Shown here: positions 10,538 to 21,647 of the stretch, piece after piece
Numbering within the stretch: position 1 is the first letter of the stretch
Layout of the letters: every line of letters begins with the position of its first letter
DNA from: Bactrocera neohumeralis
Taxonomy: Eukaryota; Arthropoda; Insecta; Diptera; Tephritidae
Direction of reading: 5' to 3'
Assembly: GCF_024586455.1 (NCBI RefSeq)
Contig: NC_065923.1
Coordinates: 51,468,264 to 51,532,263 of the forward strand
DNA length: 64,000 nucleotides
Made by a program: the position numbers and the translations under genes
The notes under the pieces: model-generated
What the model was told of the DNA's origin: nothing
What the model saw: only the letters and a program-made list of their open reading frames with translations
The model's database searches: none

Positions 10538-11174
10538 GGGTATTCTAGTCTAGAATTTTGAAAAAATCGATTTTTTTTGCATATTCTTAAAGACTGGACC
10601 CTTAAGAATATATTCCCCAAAGGCATTTTTAAAATTCCTATTATTTACCGACTTATAGCTATTTTAGTAATGTAAGTATAGACTGCCTGCATTTAGACTC
10701 AAATCTTTAATCGCATTTTTCTCGAAACTACTATTTTCAACACTTCTGACATGATTTCTCAAGTTCTAATGAACCGATTAACTAGAAATTTGGTGTGGAC
10801 CTTTTTTATATATTTTACTATTTTTAAAAAATTTTGATCTTTGTCAAAAAACGGGCAAAAAATTAAAATTTTTTTTTATTTATCCTAGTTCAGACCGATA
10901 GCGGCATTTGTACTGATTAAAAATTTTTATTTTTTTTTTCAGATCACCCAAAGTGTTGGAAACGTGGGGCGCGCCCTTATTTTCAACCCCCGCCACGCCA
11001 CCACGCCGCAATTAATCAAATTATCAAAAACAATTTTTTTTTTTTTTTTTTTTTGTATTCTTAAAATATCAATAAATATCTGCTAAAAAATTGGATAGTA
11101 AAAATGTTCTAAGTTTTTTTTTATTGAACTTTAAAAAATGCCGTTAAATAGCATTTCTAGACTAGAATACCCCC
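10538..11174. mobile_element. TTAA-type MITE, second copy
   Basis: The left end reads GGGTATTCTAGTCTAGAA after TTA at 10535-10537. The right end, as reverse complement, reads GGGGGTATTCTAGTCTAGAA with TTAA at 11175-11178. The left end has lost one A and two G. The 637-bp interior is very A+T-rich with a poly-T run at 11034-11054 and has no open frame. The layout (TTAA, G-run, inverted ends, A/T-rich interior) matches 34384-35096, though the repeat sequence inside the G-run differs. Confidence 0.65.
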
Positions 11175-11265
11175 TTAAAATTTTGACTTTCTAACCAATA
11201 ATTATATTGCATGCGAATACTGAACGCGGTTAACAGATGACCTTTCGGTTAGCTTTTCCTCTTTC

Positions 11266-11342
11266 GTTGAATTTTATAAGGGTCTTGAAGCTTATCCGTG
11301 GGATTCGTGGAATTTAGAAGGATCTTGAAGCTTAAGCGTGGG
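11266..11342. repeat. Two-unit tandem repeat, period about 40 bp
   Basis: GTCTTGAAGCTTATCCGTGG and GATCTTGAAGCTTAAGCGTGG-like blocks follow one another, both preceded by a GAATTT-A-AAGG stretch. Confidence 0.6.
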
Positions 11343-11994
11343 TAGTCTAATAAATATTTACGATTCATTGCCCGTGTGCGACCATGAAACATGAGGAACT
11401 TATTTCCAAGTAATATGTTCTTGTAGACGAGATTGGACGCCTAGTTTTGTTTTGAACTCCAACATGCGTACGCGCTTTTTAGAAAAATGTGAAAAGCCAC
11501 AGAAGGAGCAATATCGGGCATGATTCAACTCTTGTTGTTTGACCGGACAATTTGATTAAGAATTTTTGTATGTTTATTTATTTTACTCGTTTCCTTACCA
11601 TGGTTTGGGTCCATGCTAAAATGTGTGCAGTTTATGTGAGTCACCCTAATTGGTGTTCTTCTTTCGCTTTTATTTTTGCTTATCTCAAATATTTTATGAT
11701 TCTGGATGATACCTTTTATTTATTTTTTTCTTTTTTTGCAGATTTGGTTTTTGCTAATTAATGAAACACGCGCTCGCTAAATATGGTTAAAATTTAATAT
11801 GAATTCAAAGCATTTGTGGTGAAACTTAAAATTCAGCAAAACAAAACAAAAAATACCATATTCAAAGTGATAAAAAATAGACAAAAATCAAAACAAAAAA
11901 ATTATAGAAAAGAAGCGATGCCATTAAACTAATAAACGCTCACCAAATTTAGTAATAATTTAATTATTAACATAAAGTGTGACTAATTTATATT

Positions 11995-12075
11995 ATGAAG
12001 ACGGCTTTTGAAGACCCAAGCGCGCTGGGATCGATGGCTGAGCGCTTTTCATATGTAAATAGAAACCGGCTTTGA
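11995..12075 (+). CDS. Candidate short exon with a start codon (unproven)
   Basis: A long pyrimidine tract ending TTTTTTTGCAG at 11731-11741 would make a strong splice acceptor. About 250 bases downstream an ATG at 11995 opens MKTAFEDPSALGSMAERFSY, markedly GC-richer than its surroundings. A weak splice donor, TAT|GTAAAT, follows at 12054/12055; if unused, the frame ends at a TGA after 26 codons. The pattern resembles a 5' exon with leader plus start codon, 11742-12054, of a host gene whose other exons lie elsewhere. I do not recognise the peptide. It may equally be chance. Confidence 0.2.
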   Translation: MKTAFEDPSALGSMAERFSYVNRNRL

Positions 12076-15000
12076 TTGATCAATTGTCTAGTTGATTGTT
12101 TATTTGTGACTTTTGTAGGAGCATATAAAGTATATACGTGTATTATATATACATATAAACTTTATATTTTTATATGTATATACATATTTACTCATATTAG
12201 TATATTTAGAAATGTAAATGTGCGTTTCGAAGCTGGAACTTACCCACCAAATGAGAGGAAGCACACAAAAACCACAAACTGGTAAATATACATATTTGTA
12301 CGTACCTGCAAGAAAGAGCGAGAAAAGAAGAATTATATAAAACATTAAGAATTCACAAAATTGTATCGTCCAAAAATTTTAAATTGCAAATTAGTACTTA
12401 AAAATCGGCTGACAAGAAAATTAGCAATACAAAAGCAGTTCGGCTAAAAATATAAGAATCGCAAAATATTTCGAATTTCAATCACCGATTTGCATGAAAA
12501 TAGACCAGACGCCATTCAAACGGGTCTCGACGCAACGCGCCGGGCTTATTTGAGGCGTGGGAAAGTTTCTTTTTCGTGTCACTCGCCTATACCTTGTGTA
12601 TGCTTGTATGTAGCGCTTATTGGAAAACAATACTAATAACCATAAATATTTATATTCATGCATAAATACATATGAATTTGCTTACGTTGCCACTGTTGTC
12701 GTTCAGTTCGCTCGATTTCCGCTGTTAACACAACTCGTTAATTTATTTAATGATAAGATCTCAAGAAAAAAGATTAAATAAAAAACACCAAAAAATCTAT
12801 AAGAAAAAAACACAACAACAAGATCTGCATATTTGATTTAATATGCTTGCTTATAAAAATTAATGAAATAAGTGCCAGATTTTTGTCAACAATTCAACGG
12901 CTTAATAAATTACGAAAACACAAATAAAAAAGATAACGGTAGGGAGATGAAAAGCAAGTCAATAATTTAAGTTTTTTTGAAATTCATAAAAACGAATTAC
13001 TATGTGTGGGAAAGTAGTTGCCTAGACCATCTTCGCACTACTTTCCAACAAAATGCCTTAAAGACATCATTCACTATGTAGCGTCACGAGATTTCGTTAC
13101 GAGGTGAAGCGACTTTTCACTTTCATAGAAAATATATAAGTGCTATTTTGTTCTTCTTTTCTGAAGAATTCTTCCAGCAATGCAAAGTTATCTCCTCTTT
13201 GGTATAATTGCCTGTAAGATACAAACTCAGGTATCTCTCTCTAATGAGCATTTCTCCAACATTAGCTTTTCACTTTTCTCTCATATTTTCACCATTTGTT
13301 GAAAAGTTACGTATTGCACCGTATAATACTAATATTCAAGTTGAGTTTACTCTGGAGATATTTCTTCTCAGCTATCATTGTGGTTTATTCCCTCTTGTTG
13401 CAACGACACGAAACCTTTCCCAAATTTTTTTGTAGAATGATGCAGAGTTTACGATCTATCATCCGATTAAAAATCAAGTTCCGTTCTGTTTACGTGGAAC
13501 TAATTGCCTCAGAACAAAGACGTAGACAACAATTGTAGCCTCCAAGAGAGACGCAACAAATTAACATTTAATAATTCAGTGAATATGATGAATTTTATAA
13601 GGTCTTTCCACTTTAAGAACTAATTTATCAAGTTTTTTAAGTAATACTACAATAATTCCTTCATTCCTTGCTGTAGAAGCTTTGGGACTCTCCACTATTC
13701 ACATTACTTCAAAGTAAGCACGTGTTACGCAAACTTTGAGTGTTACAAGGCCTGACATGTTCCTAAAATGATCTTTGCCTTAAGCAATCTTTTAAGAATC
13801 TAAACGGTAATCTGCGGCTGCACTAGAGCGGGTCTATTTTACTGTTTTTTTCATTTTCTGCCTCTATGATTGTGTACCCAGGTGATGTTTATCAAGTTTG
13901 CCACTGAATTCTATTAATAACCTTGCGTAGTCTGACTTCGTGTTTACTGACGTTTGTGTAATCCCAATAAAGTTCATAGAGCTGCTCGTTAGAACAGAGG
14001 ATCATTTGGAACACTTGTCTTAGTTCTAATTAGTTTTTGTTACTTAAATTAAAGAAACGGACTTCAAGAAAGAGATTACAAACCTGTGGAGGCCTCATAT
14101 AAGCATTATACACACGTACTTTTTCCAATTATGGAGAAAGATCTGAATTTCGTAACGACTCACGAGTCTCATCTGATCGATTTATGCCTAAGAGAAAAAA
14201 ATAAACTAAAATTCACCACTTTAGTATTCAGTCCATTGCAAATTCATAAGAATTTAAAATTCAGAAAAAGAGTGTTGGCCGGAGTCCGGATCGTGGTTTG
14301 TCCGGATCTTGATTTTCTCTATCAATTTTAGGTAAAAAACTTGCGACTTAGGATTACTTTGATAATCATTGAAGACATTTAACAAATTTTTATGTCGGAT
14401 CGTGGTTTTCTGTGAGCGATTGATTGTGGAAGTTTTAACGGTAATATCTAATAGAGTAAATTTATATATCCTGAAAATCATACTGCTCTGCTTCTTATGT
14501 AAATATAGTATTGTGACTTCCAGCTAAAGTGCTAACCGACACACTGAGGGTTCTACACTTTTAAGTTTCCTCTAAACGGTTGAAATACTTTACGAAAATG
14601 AGACTTGAAGATCCTACTTGGGGAGAAAAGGATCTCTATTCAACATGCCATGCTGAAATTAAATTAAATTAAAATAAATGTTTTGCCCACAGCAGTATAT
14701 ACAGTATATTTGATGGATCGGAACTTGATAAACAAAACTCTATAAAAGTATATACCGAACTATGACGCTTGTTTAAAACAAAACTCTTAAAAGTATATAC
14801 CCATGATAAATATATTTTGCTTTCTTCCGCCATCAGCAATTATTCGCTTTATTTATTGTGCGGGAATTCAAGTCTGGATCTGCTCGTTTAAAAAACATAT
14901 TTGTATAAATGCACCCGAACCTAACCTCATAAAAAAAAACTTAAAAATATGAAATAAAGCGAAATTTCGTAACATTAATTAGCTAGATTCTTTTAAGGCC

Positions 15001-15596
15001 GAAACGGAGCATTTATTAAGATTAAATTCTACGTTTTTTACTAATCAAAGTCGAAGTGTGTATGTGTGTGCGCTTGTGTTCGATTCGCCAAATTGAATAT
15101 CTGTTGTTATGCGCTCTAACGAACGCGTTTGAGAATTTGCAATTAAATTAGAGTCTAAAAGTAATTGAAACTGATAGCGGCTTTCTTAAAAGAATTCACC
15201 AACACACACACAAGCACGGACGTAACAAAATGTATAAACAAGCGAGATTAACATTAAATAATAGGCTGTGAGTATTGCTTTTTGCCGTGTCAGTTAATAT
15301 TAGCAAATGTTGAAGGTCAAGGGGAATATGTGAGTGCACACGCACACATTCATACATACATGTGCAGATATTTAGCCAGACAAGCAGACTCGCTTATTGA
15401 TAATTTCTGATGAAAATATTAAAATTATTTCTAGAATTTTTTAATTAAAATCCACATTTGTAGACAGGCTCACATTTATACATTTTAAATTGTTTCAGGT
15501 GAACGGTGGCAAACTTTTAATATAATGGATTTAAAATGTACATGAATATTATCAATACATATAGTATGTTAAAAAATTTATATATTTACTGTATTT
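12076..15596. other. Spacer, no gene recognised
   Basis: AT-rich; TATA/TACATA simple sequence at 12125-12200, CA/GT-rich bits at 15058-15085 and 15330-15365, and an imperfect two-unit repeat (AAACAAAACTCT... AAAGTATATACC) at 14730-14805. Frames at 13208-13538, 14086-14331 and 12478-12663 show no recognisable protein. Confidence 0.45.
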
Positions 15597-15597
15597 A

Positions 15598-17424
15598 CTA
15601 GCTTTTTACCCGCGGCTTCGCCCGCAGTGGAGTCATTAAATATGTAGGAGAGATAAAGGGTAAGGGTATAATAATAGAAATGAGTCAAAATGATAACTAA
15701 ATTTTATTGCTTTTGCTGAGATCAACAATTTTTAAAAATTATTACAGACAATGAAGTTTCAACACTTTAAAATATACAACAAATGTTGAAATATATTTCA
15801 CCGTAACAAAAATAAACAATTCAGAATTCTAACAATTTAATAAAATAATCTACAAATTATTAATCTAGGATATTTTCTTAGACAATGTTATAATTTTTCC
15901 CGTCGGGTGCAAATATGTGTAAATTCTGGGCATTAGATACACGTGAACAGGCTACATAAAGTTGACCATGAGAGAAGCATGGGTTTTCTAAATGCACTCC
16001 TGCTACCTGTAATGTTTGTCTTTGTGCCTTGTTAATAGTAACAGCAAAGCTAAGCTTGAAGGGAAACTGAACCCTTTTGCATTGGAATGGAAGGTCAGTG
16101 GGAATAATTGTTATCCAAGGTATTATAACACTATTTCCCTTACCGCCACCTATTAAAATAGTATCACCAAGTATGTTCTGTCCCAATTTTGTTATCCGAA
16201 GCTTTGTTCCATTACATAGCCGAGGAGCATCTAGATTTCGCATAAGCATTACTGGTACATTTAGTTTCAATTGAAGTTTATGTGACGGTACACCCGATAT
16301 CCGTAGTTCAAGTGAATTTAAAAAATCCACAGGATATGAAGTACTTAGATCCGTATCTATAATTGTATCCATTGACAAATATTCCTTCATTTCTCCTTGA
16401 ACTTCGTTTAAAATGTCAGTGTTGATCCTATTAACAATTTCATTTCTTGGTGCTAATATTGCTCTAGCACAGAACCACTGATCACTACACAAATTTTGTT
16501 TCAATTCCGGAAAAACATTAGCAATGAGATCCACATCACTTTCTACTAAATTACAAAATTCTCTTGACAGTAATATATAGCCTTCAACGTCAACATCTAA
16601 ACAACCATCACCAATTTTCAACAACATTTCTTCGTAAAGTCCTGAATTCACGTCATTATGAAGATGTACTCTCATGTTCGTTTTCAGGCGGAGTTTTTCA
16701 ACTGTCGACCATAAGCGTGATGATTTAATGCACGCTTGAATTTCATCTGCTGGTGTCCCCCTCTGAATCACTGGGAGAGTTTGACGGAAATCACCAGCCA
16801 ATAAAGCTACCATTCCTCCCATTATATCTGCACTATCTCGCAAGTCCTGAAGAGTCGGGTTTATTGCTTCTATAGCCTTCTTGTGAGACATGGTACTTTC
16901 ATCCCACACTAAAAGCTTGCATTCTCGCAGCATCCCACCTCGTGAACTATTTTTACTAAAATTGCAGATGAGCGAATCTTCCTGTGCCAAATTCAAGGGT
17001 ATTTTGAAAACGGAATGTGCCGTACGACCGCCATTTAATAGCGTCGCGGCAATACCTGACGAAGCCACAGCAACTGCTATTTTTTGGTCTTTTCTGACGG
17101 ACATTAATAATAAGTTAAGCGAAAACGTTTTTCCAGTTCCTCCTGGTGCGGTGGTGAGAAAGAAGAGTCCACCACTGCCGGAGTCTATTTTACGTAAAAC
17201 TTCATTACTGTAATGCTAGATGGCGTTGAAGTAGCTAAATTTGACGATTTTTTGACAAACAATTTTTTTATCTTTCTTAAATTTTTTTTTTAATATAAAG
17301 TGCCCTATTTTACTTCTAATACCTTCAGGAGTATATGTACAAAGTTTCATAATAATCGGTTAAGTAGTTTTTGCGTGAAAGCGTAACAAACAAACTTACA
17401 TTCGCATTTATAATATTAGTATGA
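15598..17424 (-). mobile_element. Helitron with both termini, Rep region deleted
   Basis: Read on the minus strand, the element starts TCATACTAATATTATAAATG at 17424 and ends GTAAAAAGCTAG at 15598. It thus begins with TC and ends with CTAG, and is flanked by A on the 5' side and T on the 3' side, as expected for Helitron insertion between A and T without target duplication. A GC-rich hairpin (GCGG/CCGC around GCGAAG) lies about 11 bases before CTAG. Length is 1827 bp against 5 kb or more for autonomous Helitrons. It holds about 200 bp of 5' end sequence, the C-terminal half of the Helitron helicase and a 3' tail. The HUH Rep domain is missing, so it needs a helper. Confidence 0.8.
15878..17215 (-). 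CDS. Pif1-type helicase domain of a Helitron, C-terminal 445 residues
   Basis: Reading on the minus strand from 17215, after an in-frame TAG at 17218-17216, the frame is open for 445 codons to the stop at 15878; the first internal ATG is at 17203-17104, most clearly 17104. Motifs in order: Walker A APGGTGKTFS (17149-17120), SSGIAATLL, Walker B LVWDES, GDFRQTLPV (motif III), TNMRVHLH, TINKAQRQTL (motif V, normally with Q-G-Q), and GQLYVACSRV (motif VI), then HIFAPDGKNYNIV at the C-terminus. This is the SF1B helicase that unwinds DNA in rolling-circle transposition. The natural C-terminus is kept; the N-terminal helicase and Rep nuclease are absent. The unbroken frame suggests a fairly recent insertion. 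Confidence 0.85.
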   Translation of the reverse strand, partial: HYSNEVLRKIDSGSGGLFFLTTAPGGTGKTFSLNLLLMSVRKDQKIAVAVASSGIAATLLNGGRTAHSVFKIPLNLAQEDSLICNFSKNSSRGGMLRECKLLVWDESTMSHKKAIEAINPTLQDLRDSADIMGGMVALLAGDFRQTLPVIQRGTPADEIQACIKSSRLWSTVEKLRLKTNMRVHLHNDVNSGLYEEMLLKIGDGCLDVDVEGYILLSREFCNLVESDVDLIANVFPELKQNLCSDQWFCARAILAPRNEIVNRINTDILNEVQGEMKEYLSMDTIIDTDLSTSYPVDFLNSLELRISGVPSHKLQLKLNVPVMLMRNLDAPRLCNGTKLRITKLGQNILGDTILIGGGKGNSVIIPWITIIPTDLPFQCKRVQFPFKLSFAVTINKAQRQTLQVAGVHLENPCFSHGQLYVACSRVSNAQNLHIFAPDGKNYNIV

Positions 17425-17525
17425 TTATACTTTTAGTAAGATTAGGCAGAATAAAAACGTTTTCTTTGGAAGCCTATTAGTACAGCGTGGCTTTATAGCT
17501 AGAAACAAAAGGTAGGAGACATAAT

Positions 17526-18657
17526 TTTTACACTCTTGCAACATGTTGCCACAGAGCATAATAGCTTTGTTCACCTAAATCTATCACATACAAGGTTATA
17601 TATACATATATACATGATCGGGCTGACGAGACGAGTTGAGATCCGGGTCTATCCGACCCTGTCGGTCCGTGCAAGCTGTAAGTTGAGTAAAACTGAGGTG
17701 TTTTGAAAAAGAGAGCGTAGCCCCGGCCACTAATAAGTTTAATGTATATATGTATCTCTTAAACCATTTGAGCTACAACAACCAAATTCACGTAGCGTAA
17801 ATATTATAATAACTCTTACCGACAGTGTGAAAATGGATGAAACCGGATCATAACCCCGCTCACTCCCACATAAAGGTACTTTGATGAACCCGAGCTCAAA
17901 ATTGGACGATGAGCTTGCCAACGTCCACTTTTAAATGAAAACACATATCTCGACACCCGCCTGATCCATTTCAACCAAATTTAGTGTGTGGCATTCTTCC
18001 ATTTTTATTTTACAGTGTGAATATGGCAGAAAGCAAGCTACAGCCACGCCTACTTCGCATATAACACAATTTAAAATTCCATCAGATTCTTTCCTTTCGA
18101 GTGTACAACTAAAGAAGCAATTAATATAACGGAATAAAACTTTGCACGAATAATATCTTTAGAGTATGCCACCTTACGACTAAAAAATGTTCAAGTGCAA
18201 CAAAAACTGTTCAAGACCCTAAGTACCGAATGTTTAGATCCCAGTACCTATAATTGAGTTTTCACCGAAAATATTGGTCATTGTCTGAGGTATATAATTG
18301 AAATTTAGAGAGAATCCTTTTCTGACAGTAGAATGTCTGTGTGCTACAAATAGGTTGAATCGGGTAAATACTTCATTTTGCTCCATATACCTAATTTAAA
18401 GATTTTCGAACTTTCGGGTGACTTTATACCGCATATATCGGCCAATATGTGAGTTATCTTAATAATAAAATTGGGAATGTTTTTCTTATAACGCTGCATA
18501 TTTGTGCTCAGAATGAATAAAATTGGGTGAAAACTCGCCCCGGACCTCATATAACTAACAGACCTTATGTCCCTGAGGGTACTTTACTGGCTTTAATACT
18601 TAGTTTCAAGAGTAAGAATGTTTGGTTACACCCGAACTTAGCTCTTCCTTCCTTGTT
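17526..18657 (-). repeat. Old, diverged DINE-1-like element
   Basis: Starts near CACTCTTGCAACATGTTGCC, has TATATATACATGATCGGGCTGACGAG-like and GTCGGTCCGTGCAAGCTGTA blocks, and ends GTTACACCCGAACTTAGCTC plus TTCCTTCCTTGTT. These are the two ends and the central block of the 1.05-kb element at 55096-56130, but the interior is diverged and slightly longer. Non-coding; it lies 100 bp right of the Helitron. Confidence 0.65.
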
Positions 18658-18865
18658 GAAAAATTGGTTATGGTATTAAACAACAAGAAAAAACTTCTGC
18701 TTCGGCTGTTATAATATCCTTCACTGGTGATTTTTTTTATAGCAACTGTATGTGTAACTAAATCTGACATCCAACGGAAACACTTTGTTAGTTCTTTCCA
18801 GCTACGTTGTTTGTATAAACGACCTTCAAGTCGAATTTAGGTTATGAAATAAAGAAAACATATCT

Positions 18866-19261
18866 TTAATAAAAAAATAATGGGTTGTCAAATAAGTCTT
18901 GAGGCATTTTTATTGAATTTTTTTTTATTGAAATTGAAATGAATTTTTGATGACTCATGCCCAGCTCTTGACCGATGCTACGGTTGCTACTATGCCGGTC
19001 TCTTTCGACCAATTCAGTGATTTTATCGCAATTTTCGACGACAGGCCTTCCGGAGCGTGGCGCATCTCCGACCACCTCTACACCAGAACGAAAACGTTGA
19101 AACCATCGTTGTGCGGTGGAAATGGAAACTGTATCGGGTCCATAAACTGCACAAATTTCATTGGCGGCTTGAGATGCATGTTTGCCTTTATCGTGGTAGT
19201 ACTGTAAAATATGCCGTATTTTCTCTTTATTTTGCTCCAAGTTTTCGACGCTATAACTCAC
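18866..19261 (-). pseudogene. Mariner transposase N-terminal domain, open but truncated
   Basis: From the ATG at 19261 the product runs 131 codons: MSYSVENLEQNKEKIRHIL, HASQAANEICAVYGPD, AQRWFQRFRSGVEV (first helix-turn-helix), DAPRSGRPVVENCDKI (GRPR-like linker), and RSIGQELGMSHQKFISIS (second helix-turn-helix). It then runs into the terminal repeat and ends beyond it. The DD34D catalytic domain is wholly absent. Because both DNA-binding units are in one open frame, a DNA-binding product is conceivable, but nothing shows it is expressed. Confidence 0.8.
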
Positions 19262-19404
19262 GAACGACTTTAAAGAAACGTGTTAGCGCGTGAAATGAGC
19301 TTTCCAAAAAGGTATAGCTTGACCCGATGCGACGAATAAAACTAGAACTACGCACTTTCAGCGCCAACTAGCGAAAATACCGCAAGACTTTTTTGACAAC
19401 CCAT
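18880..19404 (-). mobile_element. Mariner-derived MITE, copy 2
   Basis: Flanked by TA at 18878-18879 and 19405-19406. The left end starts ATGGGTTGTCAAATAAGTCT and the reverse complement of the right end ATGGGTTGTCAAAAAAGTCT. It is 525 bp long, in opposite orientation to the copy at 5397-5910, and has the same deletion of the catalytic region. Confidence 0.88.
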
Positions 19405-19406
19405 TA

Positions 19407-21193
19407 TAAATATATTAATTTTGATTTCTAAGTTTGGATGGTACTTATATACTATAATAATTCGATTCCGACAAGTATGCAGTTTCTTGGGGCGAAAAGG
19501 TTAGGCGCAAATTCCAGTTCCGCAACTCAACAACTGAGGGACTGCCCCGGACTAAGCATTTTATTCTCATTACTTTACATAAGCATGTATTAGGGTGGGT
19601 CATTTTCGGCAAATTATTATTTTTTCAACCAAAACAGACCAAAAACTGTCAAGAGGATAAAAATTAAGCTTCTTCAAATTTAAGCTCCTAATATTAATAT
19701 TATGAGGTGTCTGTTACTAACTTTCCATTTTCCATATTCTATAAAGAATATAAAAGACATGGGAAAACACTTGAAAATTAAGTTTTCTGCCAGAATAATT
19801 GTTCAGTTAACTTTTACAATGCTCAAATGTCAAGCTACAAAAAAATCCAATGTCTTTAAAATAGAAAATTAAAAAAAAAACTTACACACTCTAGTATATA
19901 TGTATATATAGATTGAGTAGCTTTTCTCCAAAGTACAATACTCATTGCAATGCACTTTTTACTCGAAAATTAATGAATGCAAGCGCTTAAAGCAGGAAAC
20001 GCCTCCAAATGCCCTCGATTTAAGAAACTTTTTCTTTCAATCTTTCAGCACCACAATCTAGGCTTAACATTGGAGAGTACTTACGTTATGTATGCATACA
20101 TACATATGTGTGTGTACAACTGTAAAATTTATTTTCTTTTATTGCATTTTATCTTCATTGATTTATGCAACGCCTCATTAGATACTTCGCCACATACTTT
20201 TGACTGTATGTATATATGTATGTATCTGTGGACATATGGATGTTTGTTTGTCTATTTATTTGCCTGCTGGTTAACACACGTGTTGCTTTTCTCCAAACAC
20301 TCCCAATTCCGTTAATCAAACTGCAATGAAGTAATTATAAGTTTTGTTGGCAACTCGAACTGACAGTTATGGATGAACAAATCGGCTTGGGATGCACTTA
20401 AATTGTAGTGAAGATAAGCTTGAAAATACAACAACAATAATAAGAGCAGAAAAAGAAAAGAAAATGGAAAAAACAAATAAATAATGAAATGGAAACGATT
20501 TGGGCGCTCGTAGAAGATCAATTTCAGGTGTTGTCTTTGTGAAGCAACATTTTTTTATCAGCTCACAAACGGCGTCTCTATTAAAAGAAAAGAAAAAATG
20601 GTAAAAAATGAAAGGAAAAAGCACATACTCATTAAAAAAAAAAAAAAATTCAAACTTATGAGGGTACACAGTGTGTGTTTGTGTATGCGTGTGCGTTTGT
20701 ATATGTTTGTAATCACTACTTTTCAGTAACAGCTCATTAGGCGTGTGGCGCAGCGAAGCATCCAACGAGTCAACGACAGCTAAACATGCGCATGCGCAAC
20801 ACGTAACACACAAATTGACGGCGACGCAGCTACCGCCGGTGGCACGCACACACTCATCTATATATACACACAAATTGTTTTCAACAATGTTTGCTGGAAG
20901 CACTTTTCAAAAGTACCTTTCTAGTTCAAACCTCCATAAAAATATATACATACATATACTATATACCATATATGTATATACATACATATATACACATAAC
21001 CGTTTTTTTTTTCAAGACAGACTTAAAATAATGCAAATCTATCTGTATAATGACTGCTTCGGGCATCTTCTTTGAGTTTACTCGCATGTGTGTAGGGAAA
21101 ACTGTAACAGTCACGAAGACATTAAATAAACGTCGAAAATTCTCATAATTATGTGGTGGAGTGAAGTAAAGTAGTGCTGTCCGCATATGTAAG
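19407..21193. other. Spacer with microsatellites
   Basis: TACATA/TGTATG tracts at 20090-20120, 20205-20225 and 20943-21000, poly-A with AAAAGAAAAG at 20455-20660. The 178-codon frame at 20367-20903 (minus) is simple-sequence and compositionally biased and shows no domain. A GC-richer stretch at 20740-20860 carries a palindromic site (next entry). Confidence 0.45.
20787..20798. promoter_or_regulatory. Perfect NRF-1/Erect-wing palindrome
   Basis: TGCGCATGCGCA matches YGCGCAYGCGCR at every position. It lies in a GC-richer block (20740-20860) within AT-rich spacer. Promoter function is inferred from the motif only. Confidence 0.35.
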
Positions 21194-21647
21194 TACAGTG
21201 GCGGATAAGGAATAGTAGACCGTTATTTCATTCATCAGGCGTGCGATGCCAGCAATTCTCTGAAGGTTTATAAAATTCCGATTCGAGATTTGAGAAACTT
21301 AGGCTTATTATAGGTGCAACTTTATGGCCCATAGTTTGTGAATATCAGTGAATAAATATTCATTTGTCCCTCTGGACCTTAAAACCGCAAGCATAATACC
21401 TTATTTAGTGTGTCTAATTTAGAGTAAGTCTAACTTAGAGAAGAATTGTGATATCTCTTCCATATCCCGTTTTTTGCGGAAGAATGTCATTTCATTGAAG
21501 TAACTTTGATTTATTAAACATAAAATAAAAGCTTTTTGCCTATTTAAAGTCTTTTTGGCTTAGCATATACTTTGGGCGTCAATGTAACCTACTGAGAGAA
21601 GTTTTTTAAAGATATTTCTGTGGAATTTTTTTTTATTAATTTGTATA

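Noticed and set aside
20367..20903. 178-codon minus-strand open frame
   Set aside because: Biased, simple-sequence composition (runs of F, S and hydrophobic residues), no domain, overlapped by other open frames on the + strand, and spanning microsatellite-like sequence.
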